Counted from the stretch's first letter, positions 49,935 through 59,390 are shown. The stretch is 64,000 bases of DNA from Zoogloea oleivorans (GCF_008107625.1 NZ_SDKK01000009.1:134860-198859), one strand, 5' to 3'. Made by a program: numbers and translations. The notes: generated from the letters alone by a model not told the origin.

Positions 49935-52271
49935 TCAGACTGCCACCGACGGTGCCGTCTGGAGGCGCAGCGGGAGGCGCAGTTCGAACATGCTGCCCTG
50001 GCCGATTTCGCTTTCCACGGTGACGCTGCCACCGTGACGTTCCGCCACGGTTTTCACGATGACCAGTCCGAGGCCGACGCCGGTGGGGCGGTCACGCCCT
50101 TCTTCCACGATGCGGCTGAAGCGCTTGAAGAGCCGCGGCAGTGCGTCGGCGGCCATCCCCTCGCCCTGGTCGCGGACGCGGATGACCCAGTCGGTGCCCT
50201 CGGCGGACAGGCTCACCGACACCCTGCTGTTGGCGGCGCCGTACTTGATGGCATTGGTGAGCAGGTTGATCACGGCCCGGCGCAGCAGCGAGAAATCGCC
50301 GCGTACGATGGCCTCTTCCCGCTCCGCATCGCGGGTGTCCACCTCGACGCGGATGCCGCGCGCGTGGGCCTGGGGCCACACCTCGTCGGCGGCGGAATCG
50401 ACCAGACCGGCCAGGTCCAGCTCGACGAAGTCCTTCGGGTCGGAGCCCTCGGCGCGTACCAGGCGGAACAGACCATCGGCCAGGTCGAGGGCCGAGCGGG
50501 CGTAGCGGGCGATACGCGGGACCTGTTCCAGTTGCATGGCCGGATCGCCCTTGTAGCCCTCGATCAGGGTCAGGATGGAGGCCAGTGGCGCGCGCAGATC
50601 GTGGGACAGAAAGTGCATGGTGTCTTCGCGACTGCGCTGGGCTTCGTGCATGGCGGTGACGTCGGCGAGGCCGATGACCCGTCCGGGGCGACCGCTCGAC
50701 TCGGAGAACAGGTCGGCCACCGACACCAGCAGGTGGCGTTTCTTGTCGGGTGACAGTTCGAACTGGCGGGTGCCCGAAAAACCGCTCAGATCGGGCAAGC
50801 CGTCGCGCATGGGCAGGTAGCCGGGCCATGGCAGCTCGCGCAGGGCCACCAGCAGGGAGTCGCTGCGGAAGGCCCGCAGCAGGTGGCGAGCGCGTTCGTT
50901 GTGGAGGATGACCCGGTCCATCTGGTCGATCACGACCACCCCGATGGGGAGATGCTCCAGCGTATCGGCGATGAAACGGCGCACATCCCGCTGGTGCTGG
51001 GCTGCCTGACGGACGATGCGGATGCGCTGCTCCAGCGGGTCGGCGGCGGAACGACCAGAATAGTCAGCCGGCAGTCCGAGGGGGGTGCCTTCCCGTTCGA
51101 GGGCGATCAGCTCGGCATCCAGGTAGCGGTGCGCGGATTCGAGACGCCGCCAGCTCCACAGGGGGTAAGCCAGTGTGCAGCCGAGCACCGCCGGGGCCGG
51201 GCCGAACCACCAGCCGCCCAGATGCAGCCCGAGCGCTGCCAGCAGCAAGGCCAGCCCGCCGAGCACAAACGACGCCATCAGGCCGGTGCGCGGCGAGGCA
51301 TACAGCAGCGACAGCATCAGCCCGACTACCAGGGTGGCGGCAATGGCCGCCGATACCCATGGTGACAGCGGCATCACCGCCACGCCACGGCGCAAGGCGT
51401 CGAAGACGTTGGCCTGCACCTCCACACCCGGCATCGGTCGCGACAGTCCGGAGGTGGGCGTGGGCACCGCGTCGGCCATGCCGGCGGCGGTCGCGCCGAT
51501 CAGCAGGATCTTGCCGCGCAGGGCGTCGGGCGGCACTTCGCCGTTGAGGACGGCGCGGTAGGAATAGTGGGTGTAGGTGCCCGGTGGGCCGGAAAAGGGC
51601 ATGCGCAGCCAGTCGGCGCGCTGCCACTGCTGGTGGTCCAGGCCTTCGCCGATGGGCGGGGCCGGATAGCGTCGGGCCGCGTCGGGCGCCACTTTCTGGA
51701 GCAGGGCCAGGGCCAGCTGGGGGTGACGGGCCGCGCCGAAACCTTCCCACAGATAGACGCTGCGCGCGATGCCGTCAGGATCGAACTCGACCTGGCCGTG
51801 GCCGAGCGCGATGGCTGCGTCGGTAAAGGCTTCCAGTGGCAGCACTTCGCCGGTGAGGGTTGAGCCGGTGGTGGCCTGGGTCAGGGGCAGAACGACCCGG
51901 CCGTAGGCGCGCATGGCCTGGGCCAGGGCCGCATCGGCCTCCGGATCGTCCCGGCTCGGGGCATCGAGCAGGATGTCTATGACTACCGCCGCCGCATCGA
52001 CCTCCCGGGCCCGATCGAGCAGCGCGGCGTGGATCCGGCGCGACCAGGGCCAGCGACCGATGCTCGCCAGGCTGGCATCGTCGATGGCGATGATCACCAC
52101 GTCTTCGCTCGGTGGCCGGGTCCACGATGACAGCACGGCGTCGTAAATGGTCTGGTCTATCCGCCACAGCCAGCCCTCCGTGGCAGCCAGCACGGAAAAC
52201 AGCGAACACAGGAGCGTTACCGCGAACCATTCAAAGGTGGGACGGCGGACGGTGGCGGAAAGCGATTTCAC
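49935..52271 (-). CDS. CHASE2-domain sensor histidine kinase
   Basis: 778 residues from the GTG at 52271, whose GTGA overlaps the upstream FecR-protein stop. An earlier GTG at 52304 adds 11 residues. One N-terminal helix, a large periplasmic CHASE2 domain (about 40-300; IDDASLASIGRWPWSR, VIDILLDAPS), and three further helices (about 310-385) precede a PAS region. HisKA shows HFLSHDLRAPLASI. The ATPase domain has NLLTNAIKYG, DQGEGM and GVGLGLVIVKT. The likely cognate regulator is the OmpR-type gene at 54542-55270. The order FecR protein, CHASE2 kinase and OmpR regulator recurs in proteobacteria. Confidence 0.93.
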   Translation of the reverse strand: MKSLSATVRRPTFEWFAVTLLCSLFSVLAATEGWLWRIDQTIYDAVLSSWTRPPSEDVVIIAIDDASLASIGRWPWSRRIHAALLDRAREVDAAAVVIDILLDAPSRDDPEADAALAQAMRAYGRVVLPLTQATTGSTLTGEVLPLEAFTDAAIALGHGQVEFDPDGIARSVYLWEGFGAARHPQLALALLQKVAPDAARRYPAPPIGEGLDHQQWQRADWLRMPFSGPPGTYTHYSYRAVLNGEVPPDALRGKILLIGATAAGMADAVPTPTSGLSRPMPGVEVQANVFDALRRGVAVMPLSPWVSAAIAATLVVGLMLSLLYASPRTGLMASFVLGGLALLLAALGLHLGGWWFGPAPAVLGCTLAYPLWSWRRLESAHRYLDAELIALEREGTPLGLPADYSGRSAADPLEQRIRIVRQAAQHQRDVRRFIADTLEHLPIGVVVIDQMDRVILHNERARHLLRAFRSDSLLVALRELPWPGYLPMRDGLPDLSGFSGTRQFELSPDKKRHLLVSVADLFSESSGRPGRVIGLADVTAMHEAQRSREDTMHFLSHDLRAPLASILTLIEGYKGDPAMQLEQVPRIARYARSALDLADGLFRLVRAEGSDPKDFVELDLAGLVDSAADEVWPQAHARGIRVEVDTRDAEREEAIVRGDFSLLRRAVINLLTNAIKYGAANSRVSVSLSAEGTDWVIRVRDQGEGMAADALPRLFKRFSRIVEEGRDRPTGVGLGLVIVKTVAERHGGSVTVESEIGQGSMFELRLPLRLQTAPSVAV

Positions 52272-53842
52272 GGACTCGTTGCGGCGGGCGAGGACAAGGA
52301 CCACGCGGGCAGGAAGAAGGTTGAGCGGAGCGTCTGGATCCCCGACCAGGGACCGGCGAGGCCGTCCGGATTTGTTGCCCTTACGCGAACGTAATAGCTC
52401 CCGGCTGGCGGAAGCGGTACGGTGACGGCCGGTTCGCCGATGCGCTGTTCGGCCAGCAGGTCAGTGAAGGCCTTGTCCCGCGCCAGCTGGAAGTCGTAGA
52501 TGTGGCCGGGTTCGCCGGGCCAGGCAAAGCGTGCCCGGTCGTTATAGACGGTCAGGCTCGCGGCACCCGGCATTTTGCGGATGTTCAGCTCATGGGCATC
52601 GCTCCACGGGCCGCGTTCGCCATTGGCGCGGCGGCTGGCGATGCGCCACTGGTAATCGCCGGCCGGCAGGGCCGGATCGAGTGTGAGGGCGTCGGTGTCG
52701 CGCTCTGCCACCAGTGTCGTGAAGGCCGTGTCGTGGGCAACTTGCAAGCGGTAAGCGGTGGCCTCGGCGGCCGGATTCCAGGCCAGGGTGCCGTTGCCGG
52801 TTGCACGCGCCACCGGAGGTTCGGGACGGGCGTTGAGCGTGAAAGCATGGCTGGCATCGAAGCCTTCCAGCCCTGCCTCGTCAATGCCCCGCACGCGCAG
52901 CCAGTAGCGGCCATCGGGCAGACCTGAAAAACGGGCCGATGCGGTTGGGTAAACACCGGTCATCAGCACATCGGTGAAGTGTTCGTCGCGGGCGACCTGA
53001 ACCCGATAGGCCACCGCCTTGGCCACCGACGGGAAGGCAAGATGCAGTTCAACCCGTTCGAAGCGCGTCGGTACATCCTTGATCAGCGGGGCCGGCAGCA
53101 GGACGCGGGGGGCCGGAATGGCTTCGCCGGGCCGGGCGATCAGCCCGTAGCCGGCCGGCAGGGCCGTTGCTTCGCCACTGGCGCCGCTCATGCGTATCTC
53201 GCCACCGGTTACTTCGGCCTGGGCCGCCTGTGAGACGGCATCCGAACCGACCCGGAATGCGGTGCCCCGCACGCCAATGAGGGTCGTCGGGGTGCGGATC
53301 TGGTAACGCGCAGCCGGGCCGCGCTGGGCCGCCACGCTTGTCTCGACACGGCCCCGTTCGAGGTGAATCTGGGTGTTCTGGCCGGTAAAGCCGCGGAAGC
53401 CCTGCACCTTGTCGAGACGCGCCTCGCTGCCCGGCTGAACGGTCAGCCGGGATTCATCCGGCATGACGAGGGTCACAAAGGCCTCCCCGCTGGTGCGCAG
53501 CACCGAGCCGGCGGGGACTTTGGCGTCGACCACCAGGGGGCGTCCGTCCAGTGTCACTTCACCCTGCAGGGCCACTACCCGGGCTGTCCGGGGCTCGACG
53601 CGCAGCCAGCTTTCGGGGATCCGCAAGGGGGTGCCCACCGGCATGCGCATCGGACTGCCGATCCGGTTGTGGGTCCGGAGGCCTTTCCAGCCGAAGGGAC
53701 TGGCGAGGAACTGTTTCTCCAGGCCGATCAGGGTGTCGCCGGCACGGGTTGTGTAAATGACCTCCAGATCCGCGGCGATGCTGCAGGAACAGGCCGCCAG
53801 GCCAAGGACTACACTCAGGATGCGGAAGGAGGAGCACGCCAC
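52268..53842 (-). CDS. LysM/FecR-domain protein with three C-terminal repeats
   Basis: 524 residues if the GTG at 53842 is the start; the frame is open to a TTG at 53914, and no start has a strong ribosome-binding site. A signal with LAAC (possible lipobox) is followed by a LysM-like segment (TTRAGDTLIGLEKQF), then a FecR domain (VALQGEVTLDGRPL, VPAGSVLRTSGEAFVTL, TLIGVRGTAFRV). Three fibronectin-like repeats follow, each with a YRVQVARDEHFTD-type core (variants YRLQVAHDTAFTT and YDFQLARDKAFTD). It is probably a periplasmic or cell-wall-associated sensor component, translationally coupled to the CHASE2 kinase. Confidence 0.85.
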   Translation of the reverse strand: MACSSFRILSVVLGLAACSCSIAADLEVIYTTRAGDTLIGLEKQFLASPFGWKGLRTHNRIGSPMRMPVGTPLRIPESWLRVEPRTARVVALQGEVTLDGRPLVVDAKVPAGSVLRTSGEAFVTLVMPDESRLTVQPGSEARLDKVQGFRGFTGQNTQIHLERGRVETSVAAQRGPAARYQIRTPTTLIGVRGTAFRVGSDAVSQAAQAEVTGGEIRMSGASGEATALPAGYGLIARPGEAIPAPRVLLPAPLIKDVPTRFERVELHLAFPSVAKAVAYRVQVARDEHFTDVLMTGVYPTASARFSGLPDGRYWLRVRGIDEAGLEGFDASHAFTLNARPEPPVARATGNGTLAWNPAAEATAYRLQVAHDTAFTTLVAERDTDALTLDPALPAGDYQWRIASRRANGERGPWSDAHELNIRKMPGAASLTVYNDRARFAWPGEPGHIYDFQLARDKAFTDLLAEQRIGEPAVTVPLPPAGSYYVRVRATNPDGLAGPWSGIQTLRSTFFLPAWSLSSPAATSP

Positions 53843-54076
53843 GGAAAAGGTCTTTCGATTGAATTGGGCAACTATAGTAGTTTCAGGCTTCTCGAAGGGT
53901 GCAAAACTTCGCAAACTCGCGCTTGTATGCGGGCCTGCATGTTAAATAACGCGCTGGACCGTCTTGCAGGGCACATGTGATCCGCCGGGAGTTCCTCCTG
54001 GTTTATCAGAGAGGCGAGAAGATCGTGTTTCTTTGTGCCTTCCCCAATCTTTTCCCACTTTTACAGGAGTTTCTCC

Positions 54077-54499
54077 ATGAGCCTTATCCAGGAGTTCAAG
54101 GAATTTGCGATGAAGGGCAACGTCGTCGACCTGGCCGTCGGCGTCATTATCGGTGGTGCCTTCCAGAAAATCGTCGATTCTCTCGTCAAGGACATGATCA
54201 TGCCGGTTATCGGCAAGCTTCTCGGTGGTGTCGATTTCAAGCATCTGTACATCAACCTTGGCGACAAGGTTTTCGACACCATGGATGCAGCCGAAAAAGC
54301 TGGCGCGCCGCTCTTCAAGTACGGCATGTTCGTCAATTCGGTCATCGATTTCCTGATCGTCGCGATGGCCATTTTCGTGGCCATCAAGGCCATGAACAAG
54401 CTCAAGCGTGACGAGCCGGCACCGGCACCGGAAGCGCCGCCGGCCGATCCTGAAGACGTGAAGCTGCTGCGGGAAATCCGCGACGCGCTGAAGAAGTAA
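54077..54499 (+). CDS. mscL: Large-conductance mechanosensitive channel
   Basis: 140 residues from the ATG at 54077 after AGGAG. It begins [20 protein letters not shown]. The first membrane helix contains [15 protein letters not shown], and the second [21 protein letters not shown] Pro/Ala-rich linker leads to a C-terminal helix ([14 protein letters not shown]). It opens under extreme membrane tension to release solutes during osmotic down-shock. It lies between the leftward FecR/kinase genes and their likely response regulator gene, transcribed in the opposite direction. Confidence 0.97.
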   Translation: MSLIQEFKEFAMKGNVVDLAVGVIIGGAFQKIVDSLVKDMIMPVIGKLLGGVDFKHLYINLGDKVFDTMDAAEKAGAPLFKYGMFVNSVIDFLIVAMAIFVAIKAMNKLKRDEPAPAPEAPPADPEDVKLLREIRDALKK

Positions 54500-54508
54500 G
54501 CGCGAAGG

Positions 54509-54537
54509 AACGGGGTTCCCTTGCCGGGAACCCCGTT
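54509..54537. terminator. Hairpin between mscL and the convergent response regulator gene
   Basis: AACGGGGTTCCC (54509-54520) pairs perfectly with GGGAACCCCGTT (54526-54537) over TTGCC. There is no T-run on the plus strand, but the 12-bp stem between converging stops is typical of a bidirectional terminator. Confidence 0.75.
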
Positions 54538-54541
54538 GGCA

Positions 54542-55270
54542 TCAGGCGGGTGACATCGCCGCTTCGCCGAGGGCGGGCGACTCGGACGGGTCGATCTTCT
54601 CCAGCCGATAGCCGAAGTTATAGGTCGGCGTCAGCCGGAAACCGTTTTCCGGACGCAGGTTGAGCTTGCTGCGCACGCGGCTGATGTGGGTGTCCACGGT
54701 CCGCGTCGCCAGATCGGGGTTGCGTCCCCAGACGGCTTCCAGCAGGTGTCCGCGGGACAGCAGCCGGCCCAGGTTGCGGAACAGGAAGGCGGCCAGCTCG
54801 AATTCCTTGTCGGTCATCTCCACCACCACCCCGTCGATGCTGAGCTCTTTCTTGATCAGATCGAAATGATAGGGCGCCACCGTCAGCGTCTGGCTGGTGT
54901 TTTTCGGCTGGGCCCGGCGCAGTACGGCCTCAATACGCGACAGCAGCTCGATGCGGCGCGGCGGTTTGATCAGGTAATCGTCAGCTCCGGCGCTGAATGC
55001 ATTGGCAATATCTTCTTCGGCATCCCGGGAAGTAATGAAAATCGCCGGCGTTTCGTTGCCGCGCTCAACTCGCAGCCAGCGCAACACCTGTTCGCCGGTC
55101 AGATCCGGCAATACCCAGTCCACCAGGAACAAATCAAAGCTTTCGCGGCTCGCAACCCGCATCAGCTCACGGGCCAGTCCAAAGCCATGCACGTCGTGCC
55201 CGGCTTCCCTCAGCCAGCCCGTCAATACTTCCATCTGGGCCGGATCGTCTTCGAGAATAGCGAATCGCAC
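54542..55270 (-). CDS. OmpR-family response regulator
   Basis: 242 residues from a GTG. The receiver domain has EDD near the N-terminus, the phospho-accepting Asp in LFLVDWVLPDLTG, and Lys in YLIKPPRRIEL. The C-terminal winged helix holds MTDKEFELAAFLFRNLG, the recognition segment TRTVDTHISRVRSKLNL, and the final GYRLE. It is the likely partner of the CHASE2 kinase, from which it is separated by mscL and the FecR gene. Its own regulon is unknown. Confidence 0.93.
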   Translation of the reverse strand: MRFAILEDDPAQMEVLTGWLREAGHDVHGFGLARELMRVASRESFDLFLVDWVLPDLTGEQVLRWLRVERGNETPAIFITSRDAEEDIANAFSAGADDYLIKPPRRIELLSRIEAVLRRAQPKNTSQTLTVAPYHFDLIKKELSIDGVVVEMTDKEFELAAFLFRNLGRLLSRGHLLEAVWGRNPDLATRTVDTHISRVRSKLNLRPENGFRLTPTYNFGYRLEKIDPSESPALGEAAMSPA

Positions 55271-55356
55271 GCTGGTCCACCTTTATCGAGAAATTAAGTA
55301 CGCCAACTCAAGACCGTGCATCACACCCGCCAGTTGAAAATAAAACCGGACGGCAT

Positions 55357-55998
55357 TTATGCATGGTCACCCACATAAGGATTGCTGTCACGTTCCTCGC
55401 CAAAATTCGACATCGGTCCGTGGCCGGGAATGAAAACGACATCATTGCCCAATGGCCACAGCTTGTGACGAATCGAATTAATCAGCGCGGCATGGTTGCC
55501 ACGCGGAAAATCGGTGCGTCCGATGGAACCGGCGAAAAGAACATCTCCCACCGCTGCCAGCCGGGCCGCGGCGCTGAAAAAAACGACATGTCCCGGCGTA
55601 TGCCCGGGGCAATGAATGACATCGAGCGCTTCGTTGCCCACGCTGACCGTATCGCCATCGAGCAGCCAGCGATCGGGCGTAAATGCCTCGACCTGCGGAA
55701 AACCGAACATCTTGCTCTGCTCAGGCAGGGCATTGATCCAGAAGCTGTCTTCGTGCTCAGGCCCTTCGATCGGGATGGTCAGCCGACGGGCCAGCTCGGC
55801 AGTGCCACCGGCATGATCGATATGGCCGTGGGTGAGGAGGATTTTCTCCACCGTCAGGCCCAGTTCCTGGACTGCCGCGACAATGCGGTCCACATCACCG
55901 CCGGGGTCGACGACAGCCGCCTTGCGGGTCACATCGCACCACAGCACGGAGCAATTCTGTTCAAAGGGGGTGACGGGAACGATCTTGTATCGAAGCAT
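55357..55998 (-). CDS. MBL-fold metallo-hydrolase (glyoxalase II-like, YcbL type)
   Basis: 213 residues from the ATG at 55998. The zinc-binding motif LTHGHIDHAGG (HxHxDH) is followed by further ligands in HCPGHTPGHVVFFS and the VFIPGHGPMS segment. The length and layout match YcbL-type glyoxalase II-like hydrolases rather than the longer GloB. It likely hydrolyses a thioester such as a glutathione adduct. It stands alone, with an 86-bp gap to the OmpR-type regulator gene. Confidence 0.9.
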   Translation of the reverse strand: MLRYKIVPVTPFEQNCSVLWCDVTRKAAVVDPGGDVDRIVAAVQELGLTVEKILLTHGHIDHAGGTAELARRLTIPIEGPEHEDSFWINALPEQSKMFGFPQVEAFTPDRWLLDGDTVSVGNEALDVIHCPGHTPGHVVFFSAAARLAAVGDVLFAGSIGRTDFPRGNHAALINSIRHKLWPLGNDVVFIPGHGPMSNFGEERDSNPYVGDHA

Positions 55999-56429
55999 GA
56001 TGGAAAAGTCTGCCGGACCGGTCTTGATTAAGAGATCTACTGAATACGCCTTGGCTGCCAATTATTCAATACCGACATCCGGACTCGTTGTATGCAGCAA
56101 AGTTTATCACGCAGCAAATCGGTCACCACAAACCCTGTCGCCTCCCGAGTGGCCGGGAGTGCTGCCTGACACCCTTGTTTTCATTCCACAGCCATTTGGG
56201 ATGATGCAAATGTCAGAAACTCATTCTGCAAGCCCGACAGGCTCATCAGGCACCGGCGGGAGATGTCCATGAGTAGATGCCGGAAGGCCTTCCAGCCTCA
56301 AAGCCTCATTGTCGCTGAATAAATGGCGAGAGCATTGCGGTGCCCGCGCACGATTCTTTCTCGGACAGAACGGTATTTGGGTGGGGGACACAAAAGTGCC
56401 AGGGGAGGCCCGGCAGGCGGCAGGCAAAC
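55999..56429. other. Intergenic stretch without a convincing gene
   Basis: About 430 bases between the MBL hydrolase start and the stop of a leftward coiled-coil protein gene. Base composition is lower in GC than in nearby genes, and no frame shows a family motif or a good ribosome-binding site. A small hairpin, CTCCCG (56142-56147) with CGGGAG (56154-56159), has no T-run. It may contain the hydrolase promoter or a degraded gene; nothing more can be supported. Confidence 0.6.
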
Positions 56430-57065
56430 TCAGCGCGGTGCGACGTAGCCCGGCGGTCGGGATTCGGTGAGGGTGATGTAACGGCTGCGGTCCTGCTCGT
56501 AGCGGGTGCGAATGGATTCGATGTCGCGCCGTTTGGCTTCGATGACCGAAGTCTGGGCCGACAGTTCGCTGTCCATATCCCGCACGGCGGCGGCGAGGGT
56601 CGTCGGCATGGCCCGCTTTTGGTAGAACTCGATCTCCCGATTGAGCGCCTCACGCCTTTTCATGAGCTGCTCATGACGGGCCTCGGCCTGTTTGAGTTCA
56701 AGCTCCACGCCTTCGATGGCCCGATCGCGACGGGCGTCGATGTCGGCCACGCTGGAGTAGGTTTCCAGCAGCGACTGGTTGCGCCGCATTTCTGCCCGCT
56801 GGCGGGTCAGTTCGGCGCGGCGGGCACGCTCCTCGGCTTCCCGCCGGGCCAGTTGTTCCGGTGTCGGCGGGGCTTCCACTACTCGGCGGACCGTACCCTG
56901 GGGGCTCATTTCCCGATAGCTTTTGCCGAAACACTGGGGCGGCAGTACATCGCCACACACCTGGTGCCCGTTATCCACGCAGCAGAAGACACTCCCCCGC
57001 GAGGACGTCTGAGCCCCCACCGGAAAAGCCGCCCACAGCGCACAGAACAGAACCAGGCGTTGCAT
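56430..57065 (-). CDS. Secreted coiled-coil protein of unknown function
   Basis: 211 residues from the ATG at 57065. A signal peptide (MQRLVLFCALWAAFPVGA) is followed by a short Cys-rich segment with CCVDNGHQVCGDVLPPQC, then long charged helices (REAEERARRAELTRQRAEMR and ELKQAEARHEQLMKRREAL) that should form coiled coils. The Cys pattern probably makes disulphides in the periplasm. No family is recognised. It starts four bases after the pyrE stop, so it is co-transcribed with pyrE. Confidence 0.78.
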   Translation of the reverse strand: MQRLVLFCALWAAFPVGAQTSSRGSVFCCVDNGHQVCGDVLPPQCFGKSYREMSPQGTVRRVVEAPPTPEQLARREAEERARRAELTRQRAEMRRNQSLLETYSSVADIDARRDRAIEGVELELKQAEARHEQLMKRREALNREIEFYQKRAMPTTLAAAVRDMDSELSAQTSVIEAKRRDIESIRTRYEQDRSRYITLTESRPPGYVAPR

Positions 57066-57069
57066 GGCT

Positions 57070-57717
57070 TCAGGCAATTCCCGTGACGCCGTAGGCTTCG
57101 CGGTAACGTTCAACCGCATCCAGATTGGCCTGTAGCGCCGGACTGTCGGCCAGGTAGCCGATCAGATCCTTCAGGGTGGCGACGGCCAGCACGGGAATCC
57201 CGTAGGTGTCACGTACCTCTTGTACCGCCGACAGGCTGCCGGTGCCGCGTTCCATGCGGTCGAGGGCGATCACCACCACCGACGGCGTGGCGCCGTGGGC
57301 CCGAATGATCTCGACGGATTCGCGCACCGAGGTGCCGGCGGAGATCACGTCGTCGAGAATCGCCACCCGGCCGGCCAGTGGTGCGCCAACCAGGGTGCCG
57401 CCTTCGCCGTGGTCCTTGGCTTCCTTGCGGTTGAAACAGAAAGGCAGGTTATGCCCCCGTTCGGCCAGCCGCATGGACGTGCCAGCCACGAGGGGAATGC
57501 CTTTGTAGGCCGGGCCGAAGAGCATGTCGCAGGGCAGATCGGCAGCAAGCAGCGTGCGCGCATAAAAGTCGCACAGCGTGCCGAAGGACGCGCCATCGTT
57601 GAAGAGGCCCGCGTTGAAAAAATAGGGAGAGAGACGGCCCGCCTTGGTGACGAACTCTCCAAACCTCAGTACGCCCTTATCGCAGGAAAGGGCGATGAAA
57701 TCACGGCTAAAATCCAC
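57070..57717 (-). CDS. pyrE: Orotate phosphoribosyltransferase
   Basis: 215 residues from a GTG. The family start FIALSCDKGVLRFGEF and the FNAGLFNDGASFG region are present, with the flexible catalytic loop FCFNRKEAKDHGEGG. The PRPP-binding motif is RVAILDDVISAGTSVRES. It makes orotidine 5'-monophosphate in pyrimidine synthesis. It is divergent from the exonuclease III gene 35 bp away, a common proteobacterial pairing. Confidence 0.97.
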   Translation of the reverse strand: MDFSRDFIALSCDKGVLRFGEFVTKAGRLSPYFFNAGLFNDGASFGTLCDFYARTLLAADLPCDMLFGPAYKGIPLVAGTSMRLAERGHNLPFCFNRKEAKDHGEGGTLVGAPLAGRVAILDDVISAGTSVRESVEIIRAHGATPSVVVIALDRMERGTGSLSAVQEVRDTYGIPVLAVATLKDLIGYLADSPALQANLDAVERYREAYGVTGIA

Positions 57718-57752
57718 GGTACTCCCAACAGAATCGATCCATATTAAACAAA

Positions 57753-58541
57753 ATGTTACGCGTCGTTACCGCCAATCTCAACGGCATCCGCTCCGCAAGC
57801 GTGAAAGGTTTCCTCTCCTGGCTCAACAAGCAGAATGCCGATGTCGTTTGTCTGCAGGAACTGAAAGCCCAGATCCCGGACCTGACGCCGGAAATGCGCA
57901 ATCCAGGCGAGTTCAGGGGCTATTTTCACTGCGCGGCCAAAAAAGGCTACAGCGGAGTGGGCATATACGCCAGAAAAAGCCCGGACCGCATTATCGAAGG
58001 TATCGGCAACGAAGAGTTCGATCTTGAGGGGCGTTATCTGCAGGCTGACTTCGGAAATTTATCAGTCATATCCCTGTACCTTCCGTCAGGCTCCAGCTCA
58101 GAGGAGCGGCAGGCCGCCAAGTTCCGCTTCATGGAACTCTTCCTGCCGCGCATGGCCGCGCTGCGGGCCAGCGGTCGGGATGTGGTGGTGTGCGGCGACT
58201 GGAACATCGCCCACAAGGAAATCGACCTGAAAAACTGGAAGTCCAACCAGAAGAACTCCGGCTTCCTGCCCGAGGAGCGCGTCTGGCTGACCCGCCTGTT
58301 CGACGAACAGGGCTGGGTGGACGCCTACCGCCGGCTCCATCCCGAGGCCACCGAGGCCTGCTACACCTGGTGGTCCAACCGCGGCCAGGCTTGGGCCAAG
58401 AATGTCGGCTGGCGTCTCGACTACCAGCTCGCCACCCCGGAACTCGCCGCCCGCAGCCTGCGCGCCGCTGTCTACAAGGACGAGCGCTTCAGTGACCACT
58501 CGCCGCTGACCGTCGACTACGACCTGCCCTTTATCGACTGA
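57753..58541 (+). CDS. xthA: Exodeoxyribonuclease III (AP endonuclease)
   Basis: 262 residues. Exonuclease-endonuclease-phosphatase fold markers are present: VVTANLNGIRSA, CLQELKAQ (metal-binding Glu), GYSGVGIYARK, CGDWNIAHKEIDL, GWRLDYQLATPEL and the terminal SDHSPLTVDYDL (catalytic Asp-His). It cuts DNA at abasic sites and has 3'-5' exonuclease and phosphatase activity. It is divergent from pyrE and followed by a hairpin. Confidence 0.95.
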   Translation: MLRVVTANLNGIRSASVKGFLSWLNKQNADVVCLQELKAQIPDLTPEMRNPGEFRGYFHCAAKKGYSGVGIYARKSPDRIIEGIGNEEFDLEGRYLQADFGNLSVISLYLPSGSSSEERQAAKFRFMELFLPRMAALRASGRDVVVCGDWNIAHKEIDLKNWKSNQKNSGFLPEERVWLTRLFDEQGWVDAYRRLHPEATEACYTWWSNRGQAWAKNVGWRLDYQLATPELAARSLRAAVYKDERFSDHSPLTVDYDLPFID

Positions 58542-58548
58542 AACCTGA

Positions 58549-58576
58549 CCGACGACCTGCCTTCACAGGTCGTCGG
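58549..58576 (+). terminator. Hairpin after exonuclease III gene
   Basis: CCGACGACCTG (58549-58559) pairs with CAGGTCGTCGG (58566-58576) around CCTTCA, an 11-bp perfect stem. The T-run is weak (TTCATCATAGT), so termination efficiency is uncertain. Confidence 0.6.
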
Positions 58577-58691
58577 TTCATCATAGTATTTGACAATCAT
58601 ATTGTTTTAATCAATCAATTTCACACATCATCATCCAGGCCGTACGATGAACTCCATCGAATCCGACTGCACACATTCAAGGAGAAACATC

Positions 58692-59177
58692 ATGGCAAAC
58701 CCCTTCCACGATCCCGCCTCGGCCACCATCCAGAACCTCGAATCCGCCTTCGCCGGCGAATCGATGGCCCACATCAAGTACCGCTATTTCGCCAAAATCT
58801 GCCGCGAGATGGGCGACGAAGAAACCGCCCAGGCCTTCGATGCGACCGCCGACCAGGAGGTCATGCACGCCTTCGGCCACCTCGACTTGCTCTACCCGAA
58901 GGCCAGGATGAGCCCGGCCCGCGCCCTTCAGTTCGCCATCGAAGGCGAAACCCACGAGTACACCGAGATGTATCCGTCCTTCCGCCACGCCGCGGTCGCC
59001 GAGGGTCATGACGCTGCGGTAAAGGAAATCGACGAGCAGATCGCCGAATCGAAGGAACACGCCGAACAGTTCAAGGCCGTGCTCGAAAAGGCCGCCAAGC
59101 GGTTCGCTGCCCTTGCCAAGGTCGAAGAGCGCCATGCCGCCCACTACCAGGCCGCCCTCGACAAGATCAGCGTCTGA
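58692..59177 (+). CDS. Rubrerythrin
   Basis: 161 residues from the ATG at 58692 after AAGGAG. The di-iron ferritin-like domain shows its ligand-bearing helices: [48 protein letters not shown], and [14 protein letters not shown]. There is no C-terminal rubredoxin domain, in contrast with classical rubrerythrin, but a separate rubredoxin gene follows 41 bp later. It likely reduces hydrogen peroxide, with electrons from that rubredoxin and the reductase downstream. Promoter-like TTGACA at 58590-58595 precedes it. Confidence 0.93.
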   Translation: MANPFHDPASATIQNLESAFAGESMAHIKYRYFAKICREMGDEETAQAFDATADQEVMHAFGHLDLLYPKARMSPARALQFAIEGETHEYTEMYPSFRHAAVAEGHDAAVKEIDEQIAESKEHAEQFKAVLEKAAKRFAALAKVEERHAAHYQAALDKISV

Positions 59178-59218
59178 ACGAACTCACCCGCCAAGCAAAC
59201 CGGATAAAGGAAAACATC

Positions 59219-59383
59219 ATGAAAAGCTTTCAGTGCATCGTATGTGGCTTCATCTACGACGAAACCGCCGGCCTTCCCGCCGAAGGCATCGCCCCCGGCA
59301 CCCGCTGGGCCGACATCCCCGAAGACTGGGCCTGCCCGGACTGCGGCGTGGCCAAGTCCGACTTCGAAATGATTGAGATCTGA
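59219..59383 (+). CDS. Rubredoxin
   Basis: 54 residues, beginning [18 protein letters not shown]. The two iron-binding pairs are intact: Cys6 and Cys9, Cys39 and Cys42 (ACPDCGVAK). The family core [18 protein letters not shown] is complete. A ribosome-binding AAAGGA lies upstream. It is a one-electron carrier, placed between rubrerythrin and the FAD-dependent reductase as the electron link. Confidence 0.97.
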   Translation: MKSFQCIVCGFIYDETAGLPAEGIAPGTRWADIPEDWACPDCGVAKSDFEMIEI

Positions 59384-59390
59384 GCCTTCC

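Noticed and set aside
55832..56272. A 146-codon plus-strand frame over the MBL hydrolase start and the following gap
   Set aside because: Half of it is antisense to the hydrolase, and the remainder has no coding features.
58590..58618. A full sigma70 promoter for the rubrerythrin operon
   Set aside because: TTGACA is perfect at 58590-58595, but no convincing -10 lies 16-18 bases downstream, so only the -35-like match is mentioned.
58606..58619. A possible FNR box before the rubrerythrin gene
   Set aside because: ATCAA-like half sites are present, but no TTGAT-N4-ATCAA arrangement with correct spacing can be built.
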